Positions 35,721 through 44,726 are shown, numbered from the stretch's first letter. The stretch is 64,000 nt of DNA from Clostridium sp. KNHs205 (GCF_000702945.1 NZ_JNLE01000005.1:310001-374000), one strand, 5' to 3'. Numbers and translations are program-made. Notes: a model not told the origin generated them from the letters alone.

Positions 35721-37925
35721 TTATAACATCCCATCCTTAAGTCCTTCAAAATCAAGATAATCTTCAATGAATTGTTTACGAAGGAGCTCAGGAGGAACGA
35801 ACTCGTTATACTTTCCGTCAATTTGCACCTTATCAGGTAATGGCAAGTCATAAAGATTAAGCTCACTATGAAGAATATCCAATATGATGTTACTTAGTTC
35901 CTCTTTTGTTCCCTCGAAAATAACCTCAAGATAAACACAGGTGATCCAGGGAAGTTTGCTCTTTATTTTTCTGTGCCGTAATGCATAGTTCAAGGTTATT
36001 AATTGCCTTGTTCCTACCCAGGGGAAGACCGCATATTTTCTGTCTGATAACGGGGTCACGAGATTATCCAATATTCCGCTGTTGCGGGCAATGTATTGAA
36101 TTTCCGTTAATCTATCCTGGCAGCGGACACTTAAATAAGGATATTTATCGTTCTCTTTTAGAACGCTGCGCACTTTACGGACAAGAACGGTATGAAGCTC
36201 GGCGTTAAAGTCCACATTCCAGTCCACCACAGATACACCCGGAACCTTTTTTACAAAGATAACCTTCGACTTCTCATTAACATCCACCGTCTCCCATGCT
36301 ATACCCGCCAACGCAAAACGGGTACCAACGGGGTAGACTTTATCCACTGTACCTATGGTACGGTTTTCATCTTTTACAAGCAGATATTCCGGTGCCAGGA
36401 ATACGGTCAGGAATTTATGACTGTTTACAATCTTTTCACCTTCACGGCCAATTACCAGACCACCATGTTCGGTACGCTGCACTTGATCCATGCTGATCAT
36501 ATGGGAGAGCAGATATTTATAATCCTCCTGAGGAATGTTTTTGAAACATCCCAGGGTCAGAATCGACTGGGCAAGTCCTGCCGGAGACATCTCACCGTTG
36601 CTTTTTAAGCAGCTCATTGTCTGGTGATACAAAAGATTATAGGCATAACGGGCGGGGGGAATGGGCTCCATCCAGTGATCTTTTATATAAAGCTCGATGA
36701 TACCGATAGTCCGTATAAATTCCCAGTTAATAGGTCCGAGGATATCTGCGGAATTTATTCTTATACTCTCTACAAAGGTAAAAAGCAGTTGAGGAACCTG
36801 TCCGCGTCTTCCGCACCGGCCTAAACGCTGTGCGAAGCTGGAGACGTTGAGCGGTGCACCAACCTGAACAGCTTGGTCAAGAGAACCTATATCAATTCCA
36901 AGCTCCAGTGTAACAGTAGCACCTGTCACAATCTTTTCATCGGCAGATTTCATTTCATCCTCTGTATTTTCCCGCAGCAGAGCCGAAACATTACCGTGGT
37001 GGACACGATAAACATCAGGGGCTTTATTCTTCAAAGCTATTTCTCGTAGATGAGCAAGGACAAATTCTGTCTCCTCTCTGCTGTTTGTGAAGATTATCGT
37101 CTTTTTGTCCAGGGTTTGTCTGAAAAGATATTCATAATGCTCTCTGTCGCCTATATCCCCGGAGTTGACATCGATAACCTTACCGCTTCCGTCTCTTGTT
37201 ATCAGGTCCCGTTCTTCCGCATAATTTACAAAGCGTTCGATATGAAGCCTTATACGCTTCTTTCCTTCTTCCACAATGGGAGCAGCGCAATCCCGCCCTG
37301 TCCCCATATTCAGCCAGTTCTGAGCCAGTGAAACATCTCCCAAAGTAGCAGATAAGCCAATCCGTCTCGGATTTACATTTGTCAGTTGTTTTAGCCGCTC
37401 AAGAACACAGAGCAGCTGCAAGCCTCTGACATCCCGCATGAAGTAATGTACTTCGTCGATGATAACAAACCGCAGATCAGAGAACAAGGACAGGCAGGCG
37501 CTGCGTTTATTGGTAATCAGGCTTTCTAAGGACTCCGGTGTAATTTGCAGCAGCCCTTCCGGATTTTTAATAAGCTTGTTCTTTTGTGTCTGCGAAGCAT
37601 CGCCATGCCATTTTGTAACGGGAATGTTGGAATCAAGAAGCATCTGTTCCAACCGTTTAAACTGGTCATTTATCAACGCCTTGAGAGGTGATATGTACAT
37701 AACCCCCACTGACCCTGATGGTTTATTATATAATTCAGTAAGCACCGGCAGAAAGGCTGCCTCGGTCTTACCGGAGGCAGTTCCGGAAGACAGCAGCAGA
37801 TTGTCGTCGGTGTCAAAGATAACCTCACAGGCAGCCACCTGGTTACCGCGTAGTTCTTCCCACTTGTTTTGATAAATAAACTCTTGAATAAATGGCGCAA
37901 GCCTGCTAAAAACATCCATACTCAT
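35721..37925 (-). CDS. Lhr/BrxHI-like superfamily 2 helicase (third gene of TerB-BrxD-helicase module)
   Basis: A 734-residue DEAD/DEAH helicase. Motif I LLSSGTASGKTEAAF (about 44-58), motif II DEVH (157-160), motif III LSATLGD (191-197), motif VI QRLGRCGRRG (366-375), then a long C-terminal part as in BrxHI and Lhr-type helicases. It would translocate on DNA or RNA using ATP. The start overlaps the stop of the ATPase gene (TAATG), so translation is coupled. The first ATG is close to GAGGT; an ATG two codons on has better spacing. In BREX type 2 and relatives, BrxD and BrxHI are neighbours; here the rest of BREX is absent. Confidence 0.88.
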   Translation of the reverse strand: MSMDVFSRLAPFIQEFIYQNKWEELRGNQVAACEVIFDTDDNLLLSSGTASGKTEAAFLPVLTELYNKPSGSVGVMYISPLKALINDQFKRLEQMLLDSNIPVTKWHGDASQTQKNKLIKNPEGLLQITPESLESLITNKRSACLSLFSDLRFVIIDEVHYFMRDVRGLQLLCVLERLKQLTNVNPRRIGLSATLGDVSLAQNWLNMGTGRDCAAPIVEEGKKRIRLHIERFVNYAEERDLITRDGSGKVIDVNSGDIGDREHYEYLFRQTLDKKTIIFTNSREETEFVLAHLREIALKNKAPDVYRVHHGNVSALLRENTEDEMKSADEKIVTGATVTLELGIDIGSLDQAVQVGAPLNVSSFAQRLGRCGRRGQVPQLLFTFVESIRINSADILGPINWEFIRTIGIIELYIKDHWMEPIPPARYAYNLLYHQTMSCLKSNGEMSPAGLAQSILTLGCFKNIPQEDYKYLLSHMISMDQVQRTEHGGLVIGREGEKIVNSHKFLTVFLAPEYLLVKDENRTIGTVDKVYPVGTRFALAGIAWETVDVNEKSKVIFVKKVPGVSVVDWNVDFNAELHTVLVRKVRSVLKENDKYPYLSVRCQDRLTEIQYIARNSGILDNLVTPLSDRKYAVFPWVGTRQLITLNYALRHRKIKSKLPWITCVYLEVIFEGTKEELSNIILDILHSELNLYDLPLPDKVQIDGKYNEFVPPELLRKQFIEDYLDFEGLKDGML

Positions 37926-39247
37926 TATACCTCAAATTCCTGGAACTCGCTGTGTATGACTTCATCCGATATACCGCCTTTTGCCATCTCAAAGCTATTG
38001 TCGCCTAAAATCTCAGAAACACTCTTCTGCGGATTCTGATGCAGGATATTGATTAATTCGATAAAATCGCGGATGATTTCACGGGGCGTAATATGTGTCT
38101 GGGCACCGACACGGTTATATTCTACCGTTAAGAAATAGACCAATTCCTCATGGGATAAGGTTGAAGAGTAATTATAAAGCTGCGCATGAATATTCATAAG
38201 CTTCTCCACCAGCACATACATCTCCTCCTGTGACAGCATCTGCAGCCGGATGATGGGTGCTGACAGATCCTTAACATCTGCGGTAGCAAAATGTCCCTCC
38301 GCCAAACGTGAACGCAGAGCTTCATAGCTGAATACACCTTTATATTTGTCCTCAATACATTGAGGTGTTCCTCCCATAAGGAAACCGATATGGCTTGCTT
38401 TTCCTTGCAACACATCATTATACATTGTAAGGATCTTCTCATAATTGTTTGCTCTGGTGATGGAGTTTGGTATTTTAAAAATATTGACCAGTTCGTCTAT
38501 AACCACAAGCATCCCTTTATACCCGGCTCCTACCAGGAATGCAGCGAATATCTTCAAAAAGTCATACCAAGTCTCATCATTAACAATGAAATTGATACCC
38601 AAATCCTCTTTTGCTTCTTTCCGGGTGGGATATTCTCCCCTAAACCACTTGAGCACATTTGATTTCAGCGCCGTATCGTCCTGCTTGTAAGCCTTCCAAT
38701 AAGTGACCACAGCCTTTGCAAATTCAAAGCCATTTACCATTCCTTCAAGGGAACCTGCCACTGCATATATTTGCCTTTCGACCTGGTCGTCAAATTCCTC
38801 TTCACTGACAGCAGACTGTGCCTTCACATTTGCCTGAATACCGGAAATCCATTTCTCAAGTATTAAAGGAAGAGCCCCGCCATCAGGTTTTGATTTGGTA
38901 GAAAGATTCTGAATCAACTCTTTATAGGTAGCCAATCCCTGGCCTTTCGTGCCGGCGAACCTGCGTTCCGGTGAAAGGTCTGCATCCACAACCACAAACC
39001 CCTTCGCTGTGGCATAATTTCTGATTGTCTGAAGCAGAAAGCTCTTACCGCTGCCGTATTTGCCAACAATGAAACGGAAAGATGCACTGCCCTCCTCAAT
39101 CATTTCAATATCATGCAGTATGGCAGCAATCTCCTGGGTCCTGCCTACCGTGATGTATTCGAGGCCTACTCTCGGCACAACTCCGCCCTTTAAGGCGTTT
39201 ATTAATATGTTTGCTATTCTGTTCGGTACTTGACTTGCCATACTCAT
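37925..39247 (-). CDS. BrxD-like DUF2791 P-loop ATPase (second gene of the module)
   Basis: A 440-residue ATPase of the DUF2791/BrxD type. Walker A is VGKYGSGKSF (about 61-70), Walker B MLVVIDELVNI (about 245-255), with an arginine-rich helical part (EALRSRLAEGHF) behind it and the family N-terminus (ALKGGVVPRVGLEYITVGR). Members load or regulate partner helicases in BREX-like systems. The ATG overlaps the stop of the TerB gene by four bases (ATGA), and its own stop overlaps the helicase start: the three proteins are surely made together and probably form a complex. Confidence 0.88.
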   Translation of the reverse strand: MSMASQVPNRIANILINALKGGVVPRVGLEYITVGRTQEIAAILHDIEMIEEGSASFRFIVGKYGSGKSFLLQTIRNYATAKGFVVVDADLSPERRFAGTKGQGLATYKELIQNLSTKSKPDGGALPLILEKWISGIQANVKAQSAVSEEEFDDQVERQIYAVAGSLEGMVNGFEFAKAVVTYWKAYKQDDTALKSNVLKWFRGEYPTRKEAKEDLGINFIVNDETWYDFLKIFAAFLVGAGYKGMLVVIDELVNIFKIPNSITRANNYEKILTMYNDVLQGKASHIGFLMGGTPQCIEDKYKGVFSYEALRSRLAEGHFATADVKDLSAPIIRLQMLSQEEMYVLVEKLMNIHAQLYNYSSTLSHEELVYFLTVEYNRVGAQTHITPREIIRDFIELINILHQNPQKSVSEILGDNSFEMAKGGISDEVIHSEFQEFEV

Positions 39248-40947
39248 CCTACCAATTCCTTTACTTGTTCTTTATAGTCATCATATAAAGCGAAATCATC
39301 ATCTAAAAGGTTATCACCAATGAAATCTATCGCCTTTTCATTAATTCCATCGACCAGAACCTCCAGCATGATTCCGCACTCATCAGCATACTTCTTTAAC
39401 TCCATCTCACCCTGCAGCACTACAGACAATGCTTTAATTTCAACATCGGACAATTGATACCTTAAGCTCTCCCAAGGACCATTTATGTGAGCCTGTTCGG
39501 CTTCAGACGGTGGTATAGAAGGCTTGTCCTCCATAACAATATCAAATAAACTAAGCTGTTTCGGAACAGGGATTACCGGAATAATCTCTTTTTCCTGCTC
39601 CGGTACGATTAATTTTTCCTGTGTGAGCAGCGCTTCCTCTTTGATTCGGGACAATGCAGCCTTATCTACAATTACCACTGTTTTCGTTGCTTCTTTGTAG
39701 AATTCCTCCACCGAGTTGTTTATCATTACTTCAAGGGATAAATCTGCTTCCTTTAATTTGGTGAGGGCTTCATGGGCAACCGTATTGATATTTGCCGAAA
39801 GCTTGAACTTATATTTCGTAGCTTTTCTTAAAGCAGCTTCCATCTGCTTCATAATATATCCAATCAGCTGACGACCATTTTCAGAGGTGATGACTTTACT
39901 GAAGGCCCATTTATTACCGCTGCATATATAAATTTCATTTTCTGACAGCACGATCCGTCTGTCCGCCTGTTTCATCCAGGGGTAAAATAATGCGTCCTTA
40001 AATGGCTTCCATTCCGTCATTTTCTTAGTAGCCTGAAATATCGATTCCTCGAAACTGATTCCGCTGTCTCTGAACTTTTGCTTGAGCCTGTTGATTACAA
40101 AGTAGAAACAGTCTTTGATCAGCTGCACTTTATCCTCTGTAAAATAGGTTGATTTCCTTATATCATACTTTGCTATAGAACAGAGCAAATCAAAATTGTC
40201 CTCTGTATCCGTCATTTTGGGATAATACTCCTCAAGGTTGTTCGCCGCAAGGAATTCCTTGAAGGAATGAGGAAGTTCGTAATAGATATGATAATCCTTC
40301 AGCCATCTTAGCATATATCTGTCGATAGATTTATTATAAACACCGAAAGCCCTCCAGAAAGACATCAGTTGATCTAGCCCTTCCTGTGGGTCCTTCACTC
40401 CGATATTGCTTAACAACTCGTAGATATAAAGAAACACATAAGACAAAGAGATATCAGTTACCTTCCCTTTTCTGACTTCTGTTCGCCAGGTAAAATAAGT
40501 CCGGAGCTGTTCATATCCCATCAGCTGATAATATGGGAAGTATTGCGAAAATTGTGCACTTTCAGAATAATCATCTGTAAAATCTTTCATAAATATCCCT
40601 TGTTTATAAAAGATTCTCGCATTGTCAAATTGAACCCGTCTGTCAAAAAATCTGCTACGGTCATAGGAGGAACCCTGTGTTCTTGCAATCTCTCTCATCC
40701 GGCCAAACAGATCCCGTTTTTCATCCTTTTCCGGTTCTTCAATTTTCTGAGATTTCAATATAAATCTGCCAACCCCCGGCATAGGAGACGAATCATATTC
40801 AATCTCATAAAACGAGCCTTCATCAAAGGAAACAGCTTCACCGGTTTTCGTTTGAGACAACTCTTTCGCAGCTTTTTCTTCCTGAAACTGCTTGCGTCCG
40901 GGGATTTTAAATGAATCATATTTCTTATTTATATCAAATTCGTCCAT
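39244..40947 (-). CDS. TerB-N/TerB-C domain protein (first gene of the module)
   Basis: A 567-residue protein. Residues about 110-330 match the TerB-N domain (YYQLMGYEQLRTYFTWRTEV and SYVFLYIYELLSNIG), and the last 70 residues match TerB-C (KALSVVLQGEMELKK; INEKAIDFIGDNLLDDD). Both are known from predicted tellurite/phage-stress Ter networks. A charged linker with LFDIVMEDKPSIPPSE lies between. It has a GGAGG site before ATG and begins the operon; a promoter TTGAAC-17-TTAATA lies about 85-110 bases upstream. It is likely the scaffold or sensor of the ATPase-helicase pair. Confidence 0.85.
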   Translation of the reverse strand: MDEFDINKKYDSFKIPGRKQFQEEKAAKELSQTKTGEAVSFDEGSFYEIEYDSSPMPGVGRFILKSQKIEEPEKDEKRDLFGRMREIARTQGSSYDRSRFFDRRVQFDNARIFYKQGIFMKDFTDDYSESAQFSQYFPYYQLMGYEQLRTYFTWRTEVRKGKVTDISLSYVFLYIYELLSNIGVKDPQEGLDQLMSFWRAFGVYNKSIDRYMLRWLKDYHIYYELPHSFKEFLAANNLEEYYPKMTDTEDNFDLLCSIAKYDIRKSTYFTEDKVQLIKDCFYFVINRLKQKFRDSGISFEESIFQATKKMTEWKPFKDALFYPWMKQADRRIVLSENEIYICSGNKWAFSKVITSENGRQLIGYIMKQMEAALRKATKYKFKLSANINTVAHEALTKLKEADLSLEVMINNSVEEFYKEATKTVVIVDKAALSRIKEEALLTQEKLIVPEQEKEIIPVIPVPKQLSLFDIVMEDKPSIPPSEAEQAHINGPWESLRYQLSDVEIKALSVVLQGEMELKKYADECGIMLEVLVDGINEKAIDFIGDNLLDDDFALYDDYKEQVKELVG

Positions 40948-41030
40948 AATTCCTCCCTGGAAAGTTGTTTTTAATAAGCTTCTTACTTGATTTACTTCCT
41001 CTGCACAAAATATAATTAATCAGCAATAAC

Positions 41031-41059
41031 TATTAACCATGATGAAACAATACGTTCAA
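41031..41059 (-). promoter_or_regulatory. Candidate promoter of the TerB-BrxD-helicase operon
   Basis: On the minus strand TTGAAC, 17 bases, TTAATA. Downstream of it (41001-41006) is a ctgcac word, also present in the operator of the S24 repressor gene, which would suit repression by that protein. Confidence 0.4.
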
Positions 41060-41069
41060 AAAATAAAAG

Positions 41070-41630
41070 TTATCCGACAACCTTTCCGAATACTCTAAAA
41101 TCATCATACTCCTGTATTGAGATAGGTTCGTAATCAGGATTTAAAGATATCAGAGTTCCCTTCCCAAGCTTTTTTAAATAAGTATTATTGTTCAGGCAGA
41201 AGATTCCGATCTCTCCTTCCTCCAGAACAGGCTGCTCATGGATAAAGATAATCTGTTGATCTACAAAGCGGGGCATCATGCTATTTCCGCTCACCCTTAC
41301 TGCATAATCGGCTAAACTTGGAACTGTATTGTCAACCTCAATCATGCTGTAAGAACCATCCTCAAGGTAATTACCGTAGCCAGCAGAAACCGGTATGTCA
41401 TATAAGCGTAACAGCCTTTTATCAACGAAAGCCTGTCGTATATCCTTCACCTGGCAGATATCGCAAATAGCGAAAAACGCCTCTATGGTGGGTTTGGATA
41501 TTCCGCTCTCCCACTTACTGATTGTATATGTTTTTACGTCAAAACCTTTTTCTTTTAAGAGTTCAACCATCTGCGCACGTGATATCTTTGCTGTCTCTCG
41601 GACTTCAAATAATTTTTTTCCCAAGTTCAT
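41070..41630 (-). CDS. LexA/CI-like repressor: XRE HTH plus S24 peptidase domain
   Basis: A 186-residue repressor. N-terminal Cro/CI helix-turn-helix (SRAQMVELLKEKGFDVKTYT, ISKWESG) and C-terminal S24 domain with Ser in RVSGNSMMPRF and Lys in NTYLKKLGKG, the catalytic dyad, and an Ala-Gly bond in IPVSAGYGNYL at the usual self-cleavage position. It should cut itself under RecA-type stress signals and release its targets. Start chosen by GGAGGTG. It lies 122 bases ahead of the TerB-BrxD-helicase operon on the same strand, so it is the probable regulator of that operon. Confidence 0.9.
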   Translation of the reverse strand: MNLGKKLFEVRETAKISRAQMVELLKEKGFDVKTYTISKWESGISKPTIEAFFAICDICQVKDIRQAFVDKRLLRLYDIPVSAGYGNYLEDGSYSMIEVDNTVPSLADYAVRVSGNSMMPRFVDQQIIFIHEQPVLEEGEIGIFCLNNNTYLKKLGKGTLISLNPDYEPISIQEYDDFRVFGKVVG

Positions 41631-41652
41631 GTTGAACACCTCCAATATAATT

Positions 41653-41680
41653 ATTATATAGTGTTTTTTATGAAATACAA
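41653..41680 (-). promoter_or_regulatory. Candidate promoter of the S24 repressor gene
   Basis: On the minus strand TTGTAT, 16 bases, TATAAT, 23 bases before the start codon and just ahead of the GGAGGTG site. Confidence 0.4.
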
Positions 41681-41688
41681 TAATAAAA

Positions 41689-41734
41689 TTGCAGTTTCTG
41701 CAACAAATCAGTATTTCAAGTGCAGATTTTGCAA
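41689..41734. promoter_or_regulatory. Two palindromic operator candidates
   Basis: Site 1 (41689-41703) is a perfect 6-3-6 palindrome, ttgcagtttctgcaa. Site 2 (41721-41734), tgcagattttgcaa, has the same half-sites. Centres are about 32 bases apart, three helical turns. They lie upstream of the S24 repressor gene and have the form of CI/LexA operators. Confidence 0.6.
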
Positions 41735-41800
41735 TGGAGCTATATAATAATTTTTTTTGTTACAAGATAATAACAGCCAGATGAACCTGCATCAAAAAAT

Positions 41801-41832
41801 CGCCAGAAGCCACAAATAAAAGACTTCTGACG
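41801..41832 (-). terminator. Terminator of the RiPP operon
   Basis: Stem cgccagaagcc / gacttctgacg, then TTTTTTG on the minus strand. It is nearly identical to the hairpin at 10.9 kb and is the only terminator found between the M16 peptidase gene and this point apart from the internal hairpin at 44.7 kb. Confidence 0.8.
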
Positions 41833-41916
41833 AAAAAACTTAGCCAATATGTACTTATTATTTTTGATTAACTATAAACACATCCATTGTTATGTATAGC
41901 ACCATCCTATTTAAAC

Positions 41917-41994
41917 GGCCTGCTTCTTCCTCCTGTTCCATATTAATTGTTCATCATTTATTAAGGTTTTTACAACTTCATTCCATTTATCCGT
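41917..41994 (-). pseudogene. Decayed third RiPP precursor (leader remnant)
   Basis: Immediately downstream of the MFS gene. With one base restored it reads DKWNEVVKTLINDEQL then MEQEEEAG, matching the leader DKDKEVVKEVVNEETLNIEQEEEAG of the intact 42-residue precursor at about 16 of 25 positions. The start codon position is ACG instead of ATG, a base is missing between the two parts, and the similarity stops exactly where the core would begin. No RBS. It is a dead copy of the precursor gene. Confidence 0.75.
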
Positions 41995-42012
41995 GCAGAA
42001 AATTACTTTATA

Positions 42013-43317
42013 TTAAGGGATATCAGTATTAATAATTTCATTGATTTCAGTAGCCTTTCCCTCTTTAGCGTGCTTTTCCTCTGATACAAGTGAAAACCAA
42101 AATAAAAATGCAGTAATTAAAATAGAGAAAGAAGTTAATAAAATAGTTATATAACTTGGCGTATGGTCAAGTAAGGACCCAAATAGCATTTGCCCAAGAG
42201 GCACTGCACTCATTGCTGCCATGGTCTGTACTGAATTTACCCTTCCATACAATTCCATAGGCGTTTCCTTTTGCTTCATTGTAGTTATAGAAATATTGAT
42301 TATTCCTATAGCTGCAACTGCTAACACACCTGTAACTACCAGTAATGTAAAAGGTATTGTAATTCCTGAAAATAAACCCGTAAACATCTTACTGGTACTA
42401 AGCGCAGCAAAGGCCATTAATCCTCCCACCAGATATAATCCCATATAAAAAATCTTTGATAATTCCATCTTTTTTAGAACTCTGCTTGCGATCAAAGGCC
42501 CAATAAGCGTAGCTGCTACAAATATCGTCTGCTGTATCCCAATCTGAACATCATTCACTTTAAGTACCATTTTTGCAAGATAAACATAACCTATACTCAT
42601 CATTGGATTAAGGGTAAAATTTATGACAAATGCACATATCAGAATTTTTCTGAGTAATTTGTGTTTTACTATGTATGTTACTCCTTCTCCAAAATCCTTT
42701 TTAAACACCGCAAAAGTAAACTTCATATCCCCTCTGACCAGCTTTGGCAGTTTTACAAAAAATTCCATAATCGAAGAACAGAAAAAACTAACGGCATTTA
42801 GTAATAGAATAATAGGCAGCCCTAACATTCCATAAAGTGCTCCTGCAAGCATAGGAGAAAAAATACTGGCTGTACTCATTATTATTGAAGAAAGTGCATT
42901 GGCATCCACAAGTTCTTCCTTTTTCATTATGGAAGGTAAAACTGAGTTGATTGCGGGGTTGTATATTGATGATATAATTGATAACATTATAACGCCGATG
43001 TAGATATATATAAGTCTGATCCCAGAAGTAATTGATAAAATATAGAAAACCAGTGACACAAATCCACTTAATATATCCAGACATACTATAATTTTTTTTC
43101 TATCAAGCCTGTCTATAAATACACCCGATATTGGCCCCAAAATTAGTTTTGGTATAACTGATACAGCCAGAACAGACGCAAATTTCCCTCCGGAACCAGT
43201 AATGGAAAGTACATATAAGGATAATGCAAAGCTCTGCATACCTGAACCTATCGCTGAAATACATTGACCGCTCATCAGCAAAACGAAACTTTTATTTTTT
43301 AATAGTTTTATATTCAT
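42013..43317 (-). CDS. MFS transporter, probable RiPP exporter
   Basis: A 434-residue major facilitator with twelve predicted helices. It begins MNIKLLKNKSFVLLMSGQ, has motif A as GVFIDRLDRKKII (about 62-74) and a charged C-terminal tail, and resembles the MFS_3 drug/peptide exporter group (macrolide- and enterobactin-exporter-like). Its start overlaps the radical SAM stop by four bases, so it is translationally coupled and part of the RiPP operon. It most likely exports the modified peptide or gives self-protection. No ABC peptidase transporter is present in the cluster. Confidence 0.88.
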   Translation of the reverse strand: MNIKLLKNKSFVLLMSGQCISAIGSGMQSFALSLYVLSITGSGGKFASVLAVSVIPKLILGPISGVFIDRLDRKKIIVCLDILSGFVSLVFYILSITSGIRLIYIYIGVIMLSIISSIYNPAINSVLPSIMKKEELVDANALSSIIMSTASIFSPMLAGALYGMLGLPIILLLNAVSFFCSSIMEFFVKLPKLVRGDMKFTFAVFKKDFGEGVTYIVKHKLLRKILICAFVINFTLNPMMSIGYVYLAKMVLKVNDVQIGIQQTIFVAATLIGPLIASRVLKKMELSKIFYMGLYLVGGLMAFAALSTSKMFTGLFSGITIPFTLLVVTGVLAVAAIGIINISITTMKQKETPMELYGRVNSVQTMAAMSAVPLGQMLFGSLLDHTPSYITILLTSFSILITAFLFWFSLVSEEKHAKEGKATEINEIINTDIP

Positions 43318-44606
43318 AGTATATCAACCTGTTGGATTCTATTATGCTTTAAGTCGCTATAATAGTGTAGTAAGCTCCGTTCCTCCATACTTATCCCTTC
43401 ACCGTCATTTCCAATGCAAGTACTATTATCTTTAAATCTTTTAAATTTACATGAAGCAGCACACATAGGAAGCTTGATGCAATTGACGCACCTCGCATTG
43501 TCTAAGACCGATACTGTTTTCATTTTATAATATAAGCTCTGGTCATTTATAATAAATCTGCCATCTTCACTAATATATCCTAAATGATACCCTTCTTCTG
43601 CCGCATGGGTACATGGGATTACCGTACAATCCGGGGCTATTGAAAAACCGTTTATTACACATGCAGGACATACCTGATAGGTATTTTCTGTATTCGAATA
43701 ATTATAGGTTTTATCTATTGCCTTTTTAAGAAGCCCATATAAATTAATTTTCTTCTTAGCCTGAAATAAATTACTTAATGCTATTTCTATTCTGTTTCTA
43801 TGTTGTTCTGGAATAATATCAAATAATTCTTCTATATATTCAATATTTTCAATATCTACATTGATTCTTAATACGATTGTAAAATCCGGGTTCCTGTTCA
43901 ACAAATTAATAATATTTTCTTTAATTACTTTATACGTTCCCTTTCCATCACTCAAGGGTCTTTTCTGATTGTGATATTCTTCCGTACCATCAAGGGTAAT
44001 TTGTGCTTTTGTAATATTTAGATCCTTTAATTTATTTATTATCTCATCGTTAAGTAAATAACCGTTAGTAGTAATGTGTGCATTATATATACAGTTATTC
44101 CTGCTACAGATACTCTTAAACTGCTCTGTCAATTCAGTAATTCTGTCAAATTCCATCAAAGGCTCCCCTCCAAACCAGGAGACACCTAAATAACTGGCTT
44201 TCGGCGCAATATTCTCAACGTATTTTACTATTTTTTCCGCCGTAACGTCATCCATAATGCTCTTCTTATGTTCTTCATAACAATAAACACACCTAAAATT
44301 GCAATCCATGGTGGGAAGTATGCTTATACTGTAAACCCGGTTGTTAAACCTTACACTATTTTCTCTGAACTTTATAATTTCAAGTTCATCTGTACTGTCT
44401 TTAATAATCATTTGCTTACGAATCATTTTCTTAAGTAATACAGCATCTTCTGTAGTGTATACACCTTGATTCAGATTATCAAGTAACCAAATAATATGGT
44501 CATGATTCTTACTATCATAAACTACATAATTCCTCGATAAATAGTTATATATCATTTTCTTACTGTCATCAACTGTAATATTACTATTGTATTTTGATAA
44601 TTTCAA
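43314..44606 (-). CDS. Radical SAM/SPASM peptide maturase
   Basis: A 430-residue radical SAM enzyme. Residues 1-90 form an N-terminal region without cysteines that may bind the leader. The SAM cluster is CNFRCVYC (Cys102, 106, 109), with GGEP at 147-150. The C-terminal SPASM domain holds Cys313, 316, 327, 332, 373, 376, 382, 386 and 397, enough for two auxiliary 4Fe-4S clusters, as in AlbA, PqqE and sulfatase maturases. It should install carbon-sulfur or carbon-carbon cross-links in the adjacent precursors. The start is TTG, four bases after GGAGGGGAG; there is no ATG near. It is followed by the MFS gene in ATGA overlap. Confidence 0.92.
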   Translation of the reverse strand: MKLSKYNSNITVDDSKKMIYNYLSRNYVVYDSKNHDHIIWLLDNLNQGVYTTEDAVLLKKMIRKQMIIKDSTDELEIIKFRENSVRFNNRVYSISILPTMDCNFRCVYCYEEHKKSIMDDVTAEKIVKYVENIAPKASYLGVSWFGGEPLMEFDRITELTEQFKSICSRNNCIYNAHITTNGYLLNDEIINKLKDLNITKAQITLDGTEEYHNQKRPLSDGKGTYKVIKENIINLLNRNPDFTIVLRINVDIENIEYIEELFDIIPEQHRNRIEIALSNLFQAKKKINLYGLLKKAIDKTYNYSNTENTYQVCPACVINGFSIAPDCTVIPCTHAAEEGYHLGYISEDGRFIINDQSLYYKMKTVSVLDNARCVNCIKLPMCAASCKFKRFKDNSTCIGNDGEGISMEERSLLHYYSDLKHNRIQQVDIL

Positions 44607-44691
44607 AATTCTCCCCTCCGATCCTTATTAACCTTTTTATGTTTAACAGCTTTATCTGTTTGATTAGTATAAGCATTCCCATTATTGAATT

Positions 44692-44726
44692 AGGGAAGTG
44701 CAAGTCAGAAATAACTTCACTTCCCT
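44692..44726 (-). terminator. Readthrough hairpin between precursor and maturase
   Basis: Arms agggaagtg and cacttccct (9 bp, perfect) with an inner caagt/actt pair. On the minus strand the sequence after the stem is aattcaata, with no T run, so it should be a partial terminator or RNA-end protector. This is the usual place for a hairpin that keeps precursor mRNA in excess over enzyme mRNA. Confidence 0.7.

Noticed and set aside
35981..37872. Several plus-strand ORFs within the helicase gene
   Set aside because: They are shadows of the helicase reading frame; no RBS and no domain.
35721..40947. Full BREX system
   Set aside because: Only BrxD-like and BrxHI-like proteins are present; no PglZ, PglX, BrxC or BrxA/B in the window.
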